The notes below the pieces were generated by a model. It had not been told where the DNA came from and ran no database searches. It saw nothing but the letters and a program-made list of their open reading frames with translations. This document shows positions 1 through 8,318 of a stretch of DNA of 21,642 nucleotides, one piece after another. Both the position numbers and the translations under genes were made by a program. Source of the stretch: CAZCQP01 sp964500895 (GTDB taxonomy: Bacteria; Bacillota; Clostridia; Lachnospirales; JAISER01); the NCBI GenBank assembly GCA_964500895.1, contig CAZCQP010000044.1, positions 1-21,642 on the forward strand. Direction: 5' to 3'. How positions within the stretch are numbered: position 1 is the stretch's first letter; each line of letters begins with the position of its first letter.

Positions 1-1251
1 AGCATCCCCTTGCAGAACATGCATCTGCTGTTCGGTGATGGGGTGGGACACACCCATGCGCTGGGCATCTATCAAGGCTTTGGCGCTGTAGGTGAGCACT
101 TCAAGCCGGTCGTAGGCTTGCAAAAATGTGCTGCCGCCGCAAATGCAGCACCCGTTTTCAATCATCAATGCACCGGTTGCGGGGGTGAAAGCTTCTGCCA
201 GCTGTTGGGGTTTTGCAAAAGCGTTGTAGGGCAAATGCACCACACTCCGAAGCACGGTGGCGCTTTCGGGAATGTAGGACAAGGAAAAGGGCATACCAGT
301 CACTGCATAGGCCATGATGCCTGGGGGCATGGAAGTGACCAGGCATTGCAGTTTGGGGTTGCGCTTGTATAGGTCTAAATGTATTTTTTGGTGGTATGTA
401 TGCACAGTGGTTTCGGCTACAGGCAACAAGTCTGCTTCTTCCAGAAGGAATAAAGGCAGGTGGGCGGGGTTGGTGAGCATCCAGCCATCTTCCAGCCGGT
501 AAGACATGCAGAATATGGCAGGGTTAAACAGTGCCAGCTTTTTTTGAATCATACGCCGGATGATGGAGAACATGTTTTCAGGAAGCTGGGCAGGAATGGA
601 AGCGGCTGGGCTTAAAGGGGGCTCTTCCGGGTGCCACAAAGCTGCGGGCATCTGTTCTTGCAAAGGAATGCGCACCGGCCCTAATACAGCGGCCATTTCT
701 TCAATTTGAAAAGCAATGTTTAATGCTTCCAGGCGCAAAAATGCCTCGGCCAAGTCTTTACCTGTAACCACCACCCCATGGTTCTTTAAAATGGCACAAT
801 CGCTTCCCAGTGCGAAAGCGTGGGCAATGGCGTCACTAAGGGCGGTGCTGCCTGGGGTTTCATAAGGCACCATGCTAATTTTTCCCGTCACTTCCGCCAG
901 TGCGGGAATCATTTGCACCAAAGGCATGGTGTGCAAAAGACTGGCGGCCAAAAGATAGGGGGCGTGTACATGGATAACAGCGCCCACATGGGGGGCAGTT
1001 TTGTAAATGCTTAAATGGAAAGGCAACTCCATAGACGGCAGAAAGTCTCCTTCTGCGGTGCCGTCCATATGCACCCGCACCACTTGCTCCCCGGTGAGTG
1101 CACCTTTGTCCGTGCCGCTGGGGCTTATCCATATGTAATCGCCTTGGGGTTCTTTAATGGATATGTTGCCGCCGGACATGGTGGTTAAGTCGTTGTCGTA
1201 AATCAGTTTGAACATGTCTGCAATGGCTTGGGCCGGGCTGTATGTGCGCAT
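1..1251 (-). CDS. Class II aldolase/adducin family protein with a degenerate second domain (3' end cut by window edge)
   Basis: The frame is open for 417 codons from ATG 1251 to the window edge, so the C-terminus is missing. A Shine-Dalgarno GGAGGA (1256-1261) sits 4 nt before the ATG. Residues about 1-190 form a class II aldolase domain: a GGNIS motif near 27, catalytic-type Glu75, and zinc-type His94, His96 and His158 (HVH and KNHG motifs). These enzymes cleave or epimerise sugar phosphates such as fuculose- or ribulose-phosphate; the substrate cannot be read from the sequence. Residues about 220-405 resemble the first domain again: HLDLYK aligns with HLSIYK, and an ENG motif with KNHG. In this copy the Glu and all three His positions are replaced, so it is probably not catalytic. 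The gene stands alone, divergent from the aminopeptidase gene, with its own promoter. Family is confident, substrate unknown. Confidence 0.85.
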   Translation of the reverse strand, partial: MRTYSPAQAIADMFKLIYDNDLTTMSGGNISIKEPQGDYIWISPSGTDKGALTGEQVVRVHMDGTAEGDFLPSMELPFHLSIYKTAPHVGAVIHVHAPYLLAASLLHTMPLVQMIPALAEVTGKISMVPYETPGSTALSDAIAHAFALGSDCAILKNHGVVVTGKDLAEAFLRLEALNIAFQIEEMAAVLGPVRIPLQEQMPAALWHPEEPPLSPAASIPAQLPENMFSIIRRMIQKKLALFNPAIFCMSYRLEDGWMLTNPAHLPLFLLEEADLLPVAETTVHTYHQKIHLDLYKRNPKLQCLVTSMPPGIMAYAVTGMPFSLSYIPESATVLRSVVHLPYNAFAKPQQLAEAFTPATGALMIENGCCICGGSTFLQAYDRLEVLTYSAKALIDAQRMGVSHPITEQQMHVLQGDA

Positions 1252-1334
1252 AAAATCCTCCGATATTAAATTAGGTTGGGTGTGTTTAACAGGTTTGGGC
1301 ATGGTGGCGTTGTTTCAAACACTTTCTTGTACCA

Positions 1335-1363
1335 ATCATAATCCTCTTAAATTTCTTTGTCAA
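1335..1363 (-). promoter_or_regulatory. Sigma-A-type promoter of the aldolase gene
   Basis: Read on the minus strand, a perfect -35 TTGACA (1358-1363) is followed by a 17-nt spacer and -10 TATGAT (1335-1340, 5 of 6 matches). This gives a leader of about 75 nt before the ATG at 1251. The match is strong, but transcription is inferred. Confidence 0.7.
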
Positions 1364-1369
1364 TATATC

Positions 1370-1398
1370 TTGCAATTATCGGGAAATAAGCATATATT
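1370..1398 (+). promoter_or_regulatory. Candidate promoter of the aminopeptidase P gene
   Basis: A -35-like TTGCAA (1370-1375), a 17-nt spacer and -10 TATATT (1393-1398) lie about 50 nt upstream of the start codon at 1450. It is back to back with the aldolase promoter; the two -35 elements are only 6 nt apart. A short CACAC/GTGTG hairpin (1410-1427) would fall in the leader. Moderate match to consensus. Confidence 0.5.
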
Positions 1399-1449
1399 TA
1401 TGAAAACTGCACACATCTAATCGTGTGTATAAATTTGGAGGGTTTTGAA

Positions 1450-3234
1450 ATGGAATTAAAAGAAAGGCTGGCCGCTTTACGCCAAAAAATGAAAGAGGAA
1501 GGCGTAGACACGGTGGTGGTAACCAAGTTTGACCCCCACCAGAGCGAGTATAGCCCTGCTTTTTGGAACGGGGTGCAGTTTTTATCGGGGTTTTCAGGTT
1601 CCGCCGGGGTGCTGGTGGTAACTACAGATACAGCACGGCTCTTTACAGATGGGCGTTACGCCATACAAGCACCTAGAGAAGTTGCGGGCAATGGCATTAC
1701 GGTGGAAAGCGGCGGAGCAGGGGCTGTGCAGGATGAAATGGCCTATGCTGCGGCACATACACCGGAAAAGGGCTGCATCGCTTTTGACGGCCGTACCCTG
1801 TCTGTGCGGCAAGTGCGTGCATTGCAGGCAAAAGTGCTGGGTAAGGCCGTCACTTTTAAAGATATTGATTTTCTTGAAGGATTGTGGACAGACCGCCCAG
1901 CCATTTCAATGTCCCCGGTGTATGATTTTGCTGTGGACTACTGCGGTTGCTCCCGGCAGGAAAAATTAAAACTTGTGCGGGAAAAAATGGCAGAGGAAGG
2001 GGTTTGTGCCTATGTGATTTCTTCTACCGACGACATTGCATGGTTGCTCAATTTACGGGGCAACGACATGGACCATTCCACCTGCTTTGCTTCTTTTGCC
2101 GTGATTGAAAAGGAAGCCGCCACACTGTTTGTGCATGACGAAAAGGCAAAAGACGTGGTGGAATTGTTGGCGGCAGATGGGGTTTCCGTGCGCCCATATG
2201 GGGATATTACCCCCTATTTGCAAAATTTAAAAGAAGAAACACCCGCCCATGCTTTGTGCGCATTTAACCCAAGCACCACGGCTTATTCGGTTTTTGTAGG
2301 GATGGAAGGCATGGCTGCAAAAGAACTGGCCATAGACTGGACCACCCACATGAAGGCGGTTAAAAATGAAACCGAGCTGGAAAACCTGGACAAAGCCTTG
2401 GTAGCAGACGGCATTGCCATGGTGCGCTTTATCAAATGGGTGAAGGAAGCGGTGAAAGAAAAGGCGGTGTCGGAGGTGGATGTAGCCGATATGCTGTTAT
2501 CTTTACGTGCCCGCAACGAGGACTTTGTGTTCCCATGCTTCACCACCATTGCCGCCTACATGGACAACGCCGCCATGATGCATTATGCGCCTAAGAAAGA
2601 AAACTGCGCCACTTTAAAGCCAGAAGGCTTTTTACTGGTGGATTCCGGCGGGCAATATTTGCGGGGCACTACAGACATAACCCGAACCATTGCATTAGGC
2701 CCCCTAACACCCCAAATGGTTGAGGACTTCACTTTGGTGCTGCAATCCCACATTGCTTTGGCAGACACCGTGTTTTTATACGGCGCAACGGGCCCCAGCC
2801 TTGATGTGATTGCCCGAGGGGTGATGTGGGAAAAAGGGTTGGATTATAAATGTGGCACCGGCCATGGCATTGGCTTTTTCTTAAATGTCCATGAAGGGCC
2901 TCATACCATTCGTATGGCCCCTACCGGCGTTCGGTTGGAAGCAGGCATGGTGATGTCCAACGAGCCGGGCATTTACCGCCAAGACGCATACGGCATTCGC
3001 ACAGAAAACCTGATGACCGTGGTGCCTCACCGTACCACAGCATTCGGGGAGTTTATGGCCTTTCAAACACTTACCTATTGCCCCATTGATTTGGAAGCAG
3101 TGGATGTGTCTTTGCTTTCAGAAAAAGCCCGGGCATGGCTGAATAACTACCACCAGCTGGTGTACGACAAACTGGCCCCGGGCTTGGATGAAGATGAAAG
3201 AGCCTGGCTGGCTGACGCTACCCGATTGATTTAA
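1450..3234 (+). CDS. Xaa-Pro aminopeptidase (aminopeptidase P, peptidase family M24B), long three-domain form
   Basis: A 594-residue metallopeptidase that removes an N-terminal residue preceding proline; it has no signal peptide and should be cytoplasmic. Two creatinase-like N-terminal domains (about 1-310) precede a pita-bread M24 domain (about 315-535) and a short C-terminal M24 extension, the layout of long aminopeptidase P proteins of about 600 residues. All five dinuclear-metal ligands are visible: Asp398 and Asp409 (VDSGG and TTDITRT), His472 (GTGHGIG), Glu505 (NEPGIY) and Glu519 (RTEN). I chose ATG 1450 because GGAGGG (1437-1442) lies 7 nt upstream; an in-frame ATG at 1423 would add nine residues across that ribosome binding site and has none of its own. 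It is monocistronic, ending just before the 157-bp palindrome. Confidence 0.93.
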   Translation: MELKERLAALRQKMKEEGVDTVVVTKFDPHQSEYSPAFWNGVQFLSGFSGSAGVLVVTTDTARLFTDGRYAIQAPREVAGNGITVESGGAGAVQDEMAYAAAHTPEKGCIAFDGRTLSVRQVRALQAKVLGKAVTFKDIDFLEGLWTDRPAISMSPVYDFAVDYCGCSRQEKLKLVREKMAEEGVCAYVISSTDDIAWLLNLRGNDMDHSTCFASFAVIEKEAATLFVHDEKAKDVVELLAADGVSVRPYGDITPYLQNLKEETPAHALCAFNPSTTAYSVFVGMEGMAAKELAIDWTTHMKAVKNETELENLDKALVADGIAMVRFIKWVKEAVKEKAVSEVDVADMLLSLRARNEDFVFPCFTTIAAYMDNAAMMHYAPKKENCATLKPEGFLLVDSGGQYLRGTTDITRTIALGPLTPQMVEDFTLVLQSHIALADTVFLYGATGPSLDVIARGVMWEKGLDYKCGTGHGIGFFLNVHEGPHTIRMAPTGVRLEAGMVMSNEPGIYRQDAYGIRTENLMTVVPHRTTAFGEFMAFQTLTYCPIDLEAVDVSLLSEKARAWLNNYHQLVYDKLAPGLDEDERAWLADATRLI

Positions 3235-3238
3235 GAAC

Positions 3239-3395
3239 CTGTATTCAATAAGCTGTCACCTGACTTTGTGAGCGATTATTCCGCCATTCTTTGTTGTGGC
3301 GGCTTGCCATAATTCTTCTATTATGCCCGCGCCGCCACGCCTAGACTGGCGAAAAATCGCTTTCACAAATTCAGTCAACCCATTATTGAATACAG
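3239..3395. repeat. 157-bp imperfect palindrome (MITE-like or long-hairpin element)
   Basis: The ends are perfect 13-bp inverted copies: CTGTATTCAATAA at 3239-3251 and its complement at 3383-3395. Inside, further arms pair imperfectly (TTTGTGAGCGATT with AATCGCTTTCACAAA; GTGGCGGC with GCCGCCAC; CATAAT with ATTATG) around a 6-nt centre at 3314-3319. Nearly the whole stretch between the convergent aminopeptidase and tmcAL genes can therefore fold back on itself. There is no coding potential and no T-tract at either end, so it is not a classical intrinsic terminator. No clear target-site duplication was found. Confidence 0.75.
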
Positions 3396-3406
3396 CTTCT
3401 AAGTAA

Positions 3407-4660
3407 CTACAATATAACCAGCGGCTGGGTATATTCAATGTGCTGGGGAGCTGGGTTTTGGGCGGCGTGACTGGTGGACAAGCGGTAAATGTCTGTGGTT
3501 TCAATTTCTTTTTCCAGCATGGCCAAGGCCATGGCTGTGGGGGAAAGCTGTTTGTGGGCGTGCTTTAAGTTCAGCACCATGGGCAACGTGGCTTTTTCCT
3601 CCATTTGCCGCAGCAAATACGCCTTCTCCCGGCGAAAGCCCAAAACCCGCAAATACAAAGGCCCACCCAGCGCTTCATAGGCATCAAAATCCTTTTGTTG
3701 AAGCCCCAGCAGTGCGTGGAGCACAATGCGGCGAATTTTTGTAAAAGTATAGCGCTTTGTCTTTGTCTGTGTTATAATATCGCTTAGATGGAAATATTGT
3801 GCAGCATAGGAAGCCATGCGGTTTTCCAGCCCTTCTGTCACATCTTGAATGCCTTTTAGCCATTGTACATCATTTTGCTTTATGATATACTGAAATAAAA
3901 GGCTTAACCGGTCAAGCTGGGCGGCTCCCGGCCCTTCTGAAAGGGCGGTGCACAGCAAGCCGTAGGCGTATGGGGGCATGGCACTGGCCACAGACTGAAG
4001 CTGGCCTTCATCAATGGCTTTGCGAATGGCAGTGGCCGATGCCAGGGGCTGGTTTAGCAGTGCATCGTGGTACCCGGCACCTTCCCGTTTAATGGTGTGG
4101 GCAATGATGGGGCTATCGAGCTGGAGCAAGGCTTTTAAATAAGCCACCGCCAACAGGTTGTTGGGGGTTTTCAACAGTTCCACTGGAGCATGGGGGTACC
4201 CCTTTTCAAGCAGTTGCTGGCGGGCTACGATAAAACCAAGCCCCGTTCCCAATTCTTGTTTTAATAATGAAGAAAAGCCGATATTTGTTTCTTCTTGGTG
4301 CAACAATAGTAATTGGGCAAGGGTTGAAAGTTCTGCAAGCTGCCCGGTTTCCGAACCAAAGCACAAATGGCTTACAATGCCGGAAGCGTGCAGAAGCTTC
4401 ACCGCCCCCCTGGCAAAATATTCAGCGCTGGCAGTAGCATAATACACCGGCAGTTCTATGACAATATCTGCACCGGCCAAAAGGGCCATACGGGTACGGC
4501 ACAGCTTGTCCACCAAGGCAGGTTCACCCCGTTGCACAAAGTTACCGCTCATCACCACGCACACATCCTCGCAGCCGGTTTGCTGTTTGGATTTTTGTAA
4601 GTGCAAGGCGTGGCCGTTATGAAAAGGATTGTATTCCGCAATAATACCCAAAACACCCAT
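3407..4660 (-). CDS. tmcAL: tRNA(Met) cytidine acetate ligase TmcAL (YlbM/DUF795 family)
   Basis: A 417-residue protein, close to the roughly 415 residues of Bacillus subtilis YlbM (TmcAL). That enzyme uses ATP and acetate to form N4-acetylcytidine at the wobble base of elongator tRNA(Met), through an acetyl-adenylate. The N-terminus carries the nucleotidyltransferase signature EYNPFHNGH, with the HxxH/HxGH-type ATP-binding motif at His14-His17, followed by the family block MSGNFVQRGEPAL near 36-48. ATG 4660 has AAGGAG about 7 nt upstream. The gene is single, convergent with the aminopeptidase gene and divergent from the chemotaxis cluster, and its stop codon lies 11 nt from the right arm of the 157-bp palindrome. 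Confidence 0.93.
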   Translation of the reverse strand: MGVLGIIAEYNPFHNGHALHLQKSKQQTGCEDVCVVMSGNFVQRGEPALVDKLCRTRMALLAGADIVIELPVYYATASAEYFARGAVKLLHASGIVSHLCFGSETGQLAELSTLAQLLLLHQEETNIGFSSLLKQELGTGLGFIVARQQLLEKGYPHAPVELLKTPNNLLAVAYLKALLQLDSPIIAHTIKREGAGYHDALLNQPLASATAIRKAIDEGQLQSVASAMPPYAYGLLCTALSEGPGAAQLDRLSLLFQYIIKQNDVQWLKGIQDVTEGLENRMASYAAQYFHLSDIITQTKTKRYTFTKIRRIVLHALLGLQQKDFDAYEALGGPLYLRVLGFRREKAYLLRQMEEKATLPMVLNLKHAHKQLSPTAMALAMLEKEIETTDIYRLSTSHAAQNPAPQHIEYTQPLVIL

Positions 4661-4671
4661 GTAAGTTCTCC

Positions 4672-4700
4672 TTGATAATTAATAGAATTTATTGTATGGT
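4672..4700 (+). promoter_or_regulatory. Possible promoter of the chemotaxis cluster
   Basis: TTGATA (4672-4677, 5 of 6), a 17-nt spacer and TATGGT (4695-4700, 4 of 6) would start transcription about 80 nt before cheR. The -10 overlaps the -10 of the divergent tmcAL promoter by two bases, so the two could compete. Weak evidence: a flagellar-type sigma factor could read another site in this 127-bp spacer. Confidence 0.3.
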
Positions 4701-4719
4701 TTTTACGTTAGGTTGTAAA
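4691..4719 (-). promoter_or_regulatory. Sigma-A-type promoter of tmcAL
   Basis: Read on the minus strand: -35 TTTACA (4714-4719, 5 of 6), a 17-nt spacer, -10 TACAAT (4691-4696, 5 of 6). The start codon lies about 30 nt downstream of the -10. Good spacing and matches; inferred from sequence only. Confidence 0.65.
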
Positions 4720-4787
4720 GGGGCAGTTCATTAAGATGCAGAAAATATCCGAAAGGCAATGCCATGAAGCTTAGGTTAAAATAGGTG

Positions 4788-5621
4788 ATGACTTTGCGAG
4801 AATTACAAGATCAAGAATTTAGCATGTTTCAAGAGTATATAAAAAAAACAATGGGTATAAACCTAGGGGAAGAAAAAAAATCGCTGGTGTATTCCCGGCT
4901 TAAAAACGTGGTAGAGGAAAAAGGGTTTAACGACTTTACGGAATATTTTAAATATTTAACCAACGACCGTTCCGGCCAGGCTATGACTCAGTTTATTAAC
5001 AGAATTACCACCAACCAAACGTATTTTATGCGGGAAACAGACCATTTTGATTTTTTCAAGGAAAATGTGTTGCCCTACATTGAGCAGAGCGCAGCAGCCA
5101 CCCATGATGCCCGTGTATGGTGTGCAGGCTGTTCTTCCGGGGAAGAAGCCTACACCTTACAAATGCTGATGCAAGACTATTTCAAGGGTAAGCCTGCCAA
5201 CTGGAACACCCAGCTTTTAGCCACAGACATTTCCACCAGCGTTTTAGACAAAGCTGTGGCGGGGCAATACCCTGGGGAAGGGATTAAAACTTTGCCCCAA
5301 TCCTGGCGGGATGCTTACTTCACAAAAGATAAAGTGAAAGATGTGTACCAGGTGAAAGACAGCTTGAAAAAAGACATTGTTTTTCGCAAGTTTAACCTGA
5401 TGATGGAGCGGTTTCCTTTTAAAAAGCCTTTCCACACCATCTTTTGCAGAAACGTAATGATTTACTTTGACAACGACACCAGGGGCGAGCTGGTGAACAA
5501 GTATTACGACCATCTGGAAAAGGGCGGGTACCTTTTTATCGGGCACTCAGAATCTTTAAGCCATCATAATACGCCGTTTGTATTTGTTAAGCCCGCAGTC
5601 TACCGCAAACCTTTATCATAA
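4788..5621 (+). CDS. cheR: Chemotaxis protein methyltransferase CheR
   Basis: A 277-residue cytoplasmic enzyme that transfers methyl groups from S-adenosylmethionine to glutamates of chemoreceptors, setting adaptation. The small all-helical CheR_N domain (about 1-75) ends in the family motif TTNQTYFMRE. The Rossmann-type domain follows, with the SAM-binding loop GCSSGEE at 114-120, then ATDIS and CRNVMIYF. ATG 4788 matches the usual N-terminus; the in-frame GTG at 4785 is an alternative. The Shine-Dalgarno is poor: AGGT at 4773-4776 is about 11 nt upstream, and AGGTGATG overlaps the start itself. It is the first gene of the cheR-cheA-cheW cluster. The methylesterase partner CheB and response regulator CheY are not in this window. 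Confidence 0.93.
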   Translation: MTLRELQDQEFSMFQEYIKKTMGINLGEEKKSLVYSRLKNVVEEKGFNDFTEYFKYLTNDRSGQAMTQFINRITTNQTYFMRETDHFDFFKENVLPYIEQSAAATHDARVWCAGCSSGEEAYTLQMLMQDYFKGKPANWNTQLLATDISTSVLDKAVAGQYPGEGIKTLPQSWRDAYFTKDKVKDVYQVKDSLKKDIVFRKFNLMMERFPFKKPFHTIFCRNVMIYFDNDTRGELVNKYYDHLEKGGYLFIGHSESLSHHNTPFVFVKPAVYRKPLS

Positions 5622-5660
5622 TGTTTATATCATATAATAATTTTATGATGTTTATATAAT
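5621..5660. repeat. AT-rich direct and inverted repeats between cheR and cheA
   Basis: The 10-mer ATGTTTATAT occurs at 5621-5630 and again at 5648-5657. ATCATA (5629-5634) and TATGAT (5644-5649) form a small hairpin around a 9-nt loop. TATAAT hexamers occur at 5633 and 5655, without convincing -35 partners. It may be a weak internal promoter or an mRNA processing site; I assign no function. Confidence 0.4.
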
Positions 5661-5686
5661 TCAAAGAAAGAAAAGGTGATGATGTT

Positions 5687-7771
5687 TTGGCTGACTTTGA
5701 TAGAGAATCCATGCTGGAAATGTTTAGTTTTGAGATGTCTCAGCTTGTAGAGCAACTGGAGCAGATATTGATCCAGGCGGAATCGGACTATTCCATGAGC
5801 CAGGTGAACGAGATTTTCCGTATCATGCACACCATTAAAGGCTCTGCTGCTATGATGCTCTTCGACAACATTTCAACCACCGCCCACGCCATTGAAGACC
5901 TTTTTTTCTACCTGCGTGAAGAAAACCCCCAAGGGATAGACTATTCCGAGCTTACAGACCATGTGTTGGCCGGGATGGACTTTATCAAGGCAGAACTGGA
6001 AAAGGTAGAAGGTGGCCTTGCGGTAGACGGTGACGGCACCGAAATTATTTCACGCATTAAGGCGTACTTGCAAAAAATTAAAGGTGGCGACACCAAGCAG
6101 GAAAGCCCTGCCCCAGCACCTGTTTCCACACCAGCGGCAGCACCAGCCCCGGTGGCGGACCAAGCGGCCCTAGCACCCGGAATGCACCAGTATAGCTGCA
6201 CCATTTATTTTGAAAACGGATGTGAAATGGAAAACATCCGGGCTTTTACATTGATTCACAACCTTGGGGATGCCATTTCAGACGTTTCCCATATGCCTCA
6301 AGATATTATTTCCGAAGATGCCATCCCGCTTATTCGGGAAAAAGGTTTTTTCATTCGGTTCAAAAGTGAAATGCCTTATAACATGATTGAAGAAAAACTG
6401 TTAAGCACCATTTATTTAAAAGACTTAGAGCTTAAAGAAGAAACGGCTGCTCAGCCGGAACAGCCCGAAGAAAGCCAACCCCAGCCGGTAGAGCAACCGG
6501 AAGCTGCTTTGCCTGTGGAAGCGCCAAAACCAGCGGAAGCACCTGCGGCCCCTCCTGCGCCTAAAGCTGCGGGAGACAACCAAAGCGACGGGCAAGCGGC
6601 CAAAAAACAGGTGACCCAGCACATGATTAGCGTGAATGTAAGTAAGCTGGATCAGCTGCTAAACCTGATGGGCGAGCTGGTGATTGCCGAGGCCATGGTA
6701 ACCCAAAACCCGGAACTGGAAGAGCTAGAGCTGGAAAGTTTCCACAAAGAAGCCATTCAGCTGCGCAAAATCATTAATGATGTGCAAGATACCGTTATGT
6801 CTATGCGGATGGTGCCTCTGTCCACCACATTCTTTAAAATGCACCGCATTGTGCGGGATATGTGCAAGCAATTGTCCAAAGACGTAGGGCTTGAAATTTT
6901 GGGCGAAGAAACAGAAGTGGACAAGAACATCATTGAACATATCTCCGACCCGCTGATGCATATTATTAGAAACTCTGTAGACCATGGTATTGAGATGCCG
7001 GAAGAACGCCGACAAGCGGGTAAGCCGGAAAAAGGCACCGTGCAGCTAGAGGCCAAAAATGCTGGCGGCGATGTTTTAATCATTATTAAAGACGACGGCG
7101 CAGGGCTGAACAAAGATAGAATTATGGCCAAGGCCAAAGCCAACGGCTTGTTAAAGAAAGCCGAAAGCGAATATTCAGACAAGGAAATTCACCAGTTTAT
7201 TTTCTTGCCCGGTTTCTCCACCAACGAAAAGGTCACCAATTTTTCGGGCCGTGGGGTAGGCATGGACGTGGTGTGCACCAACCTGGAAGTGGTGGGCGGT
7301 TCTGTGCTGGTAGATTCCATCCCAGGCCAGGGCAGCACCTTCACCCTTAAAATACCGTTAACGCTGGCGATTATTGAAGGCATGACCATTAAAATGGGCG
7401 GGGCTAAATACACCATCCCCATCATTTCCATTAAGCAATCTTTTAAAGCCAAGAAAGAAGCCATTTTCAGAGACCCCAGCGGCAATGAAATGATTACGGT
7501 TCGGGGCGAAGTGTACAACTTTATCCGCATGTATGAATTTTTCAATGTGGGTTCTTCTGTGCACGACCCGGAAGAAGGCATTGTGGTGATGTTGGAAAAC
7601 GGCGACCAAACCATTTGCGTGCTGGTGGATGAACTGATTGGCGAGCACCAAGTGGTGGTGAAAACCATGCCCAAGTACATTAAAAAAGTGCGTGGTTTAA
7701 GCGGCTGCACCCTTTTAGGGAACGGTGAAATCAGCTTGATTATTGACGTTGCCGGGTTCTTTGATAAATGA
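5687..7771 (+). CDS. cheA: Chemotaxis sensor histidine kinase CheA
   Basis: A 694-residue cytoplasmic kinase that phosphorylates itself in response to receptor signals and passes the phosphate to response regulators such as CheY and CheB. Domain order: HPt (P1, about 1-105) with phospho-acceptor His48 in MHTIKGSA; a Pro/Ala linker; a P2-like regulator-docking domain (about 165-250); a second Pro/Glu/Ala-rich linker; the dimerisation domain from about 313; an HATPase domain with N box Asn429 (NSVDHG), G1 box DDGAG (469-473) and G2 box GRGVG (521-525); and a C-terminal CheW-like domain (about 560-694). It starts with TTG at 5687, supported by AAGGTGAT (5673-5680) 6 nt upstream; the nearby ATGs are out of frame. 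It lies 65 nt after cheR and 19 nt before cheW. Confidence 0.95.
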   Translation: MADFDRESMLEMFSFEMSQLVEQLEQILIQAESDYSMSQVNEIFRIMHTIKGSAAMMLFDNISTTAHAIEDLFFYLREENPQGIDYSELTDHVLAGMDFIKAELEKVEGGLAVDGDGTEIISRIKAYLQKIKGGDTKQESPAPAPVSTPAAAPAPVADQAALAPGMHQYSCTIYFENGCEMENIRAFTLIHNLGDAISDVSHMPQDIISEDAIPLIREKGFFIRFKSEMPYNMIEEKLLSTIYLKDLELKEETAAQPEQPEESQPQPVEQPEAALPVEAPKPAEAPAAPPAPKAAGDNQSDGQAAKKQVTQHMISVNVSKLDQLLNLMGELVIAEAMVTQNPELEELELESFHKEAIQLRKIINDVQDTVMSMRMVPLSTTFFKMHRIVRDMCKQLSKDVGLEILGEETEVDKNIIEHISDPLMHIIRNSVDHGIEMPEERRQAGKPEKGTVQLEAKNAGGDVLIIIKDDGAGLNKDRIMAKAKANGLLKKAESEYSDKEIHQFIFLPGFSTNEKVTNFSGRGVGMDVVCTNLEVVGGSVLVDSIPGQGSTFTLKIPLTLAIIEGMTIKMGGAKYTIPIISIKQSFKAKKEAIFRDPSGNEMITVRGEVYNFIRMYEFFNVGSSVHDPEEGIVVMLENGDQTICVLVDELIGEHQVVVKTMPKYIKKVRGLSGCTLLGNGEISLIIDVAGFFDK

Positions 7772-7790
7772 TAACGGAGGAGGTTTGGTC

Positions 7791-8270
7791 ATGTCCACCC
7801 AAAATGAACAAGAACAAGACCTGATTCAAGTTGTGGAAGAAGATACCACCAAAGATAAGTTTTTAACGTTTGTGATTGATGATGAAGAGTATGGGGTAGA
7901 AATTGCCAATATAAAAGAAATTATCAGCATTTGCAGCATCACCCAAGTGCCGGAAACGCCCGAATATGTGAAGGGTATTATCAACCTGCGGGGGGATATT
8001 ATTCCCGTTATTGATGTGCGCCTGCGTTTCATGAAGGAACAAAAGGTATACGATGCCTTAACCTGCATTGTGGTTATTGAGTTTGGGGCGTATTCCCTGG
8101 GCTTGGTGGTGGATAACGTGCAAGAGGTGATGTACATTAGCGAAGAAAATATATTGCCTCCCCCCAGCGCAAAACTGAATTTCTATAATCAGTTTATTAA
8201 AAACATTGGCCGTGTGGGGGACCGTGTGGTGCTATTAATGGATTTAGACCGTGTGGTTTCCCAGGAATAA
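7791..8270 (+). CDS. cheW: Chemotaxis coupling protein CheW
   Basis: A 159-residue SH3-like adaptor that links CheA to chemoreceptors in signalling arrays. Family features: FLTFVIDDEEYG at the start of the domain, VPETPEYVKGIINLRGDIIPVID in the middle, then a conserved LGLVVDNV stretch. A charged N-terminal tail of about 20 residues precedes the domain. ATG 7791 is preferred because GGAGGAGG (7776-7783) sits 7 nt upstream; an in-frame ATG at 7743 lies inside cheA and lacks a ribosome binding site. It is translated right after cheA and followed after 48 nt by the SLH protein gene, with no terminator between. Confidence 0.95.
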   Translation: MSTQNEQEQDLIQVVEEDTTKDKFLTFVIDDEEYGVEIANIKEIISICSITQVPETPEYVKGIINLRGDIIPVIDVRLRFMKEQKVYDALTCIVVIEFGAYSLGLVVDNVQEVMYISEENILPPPSAKLNFYNQFIKNIGRVGDRVVLLMDLDRVVSQE

Positions 8271-8318
8271 AGAAAAAACATTTGAGTAAAGACAGTGATG
8301 GAAGGAAGAGAGTTACCA

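Noticed and set aside
3239..3395. Reading the 157-bp palindrome as a CRISPR repeat or an attachment site
   Set aside because: There is no repeat-spacer periodicity and no integrase or tRNA gene nearby; fold-back structure explains it better.
4717..4745. TAAA followed after 15 nt by GATGCAGA as a flagellar sigma-factor promoter for the che genes
   Set aside because: The -10 does not match GCCGATAA well enough; left out in favour of a weak sigma-A candidate.
4740..4787. Sequence before cheR (CCGAAAGGCAATGCC and following bases) faintly recalling a cyclic di-GMP (GEMM) riboswitch
   Set aside because: The two conserved GACGCAAAGC-type blocks and the tetraloop/receptor stems are not present; only short chance similarity.
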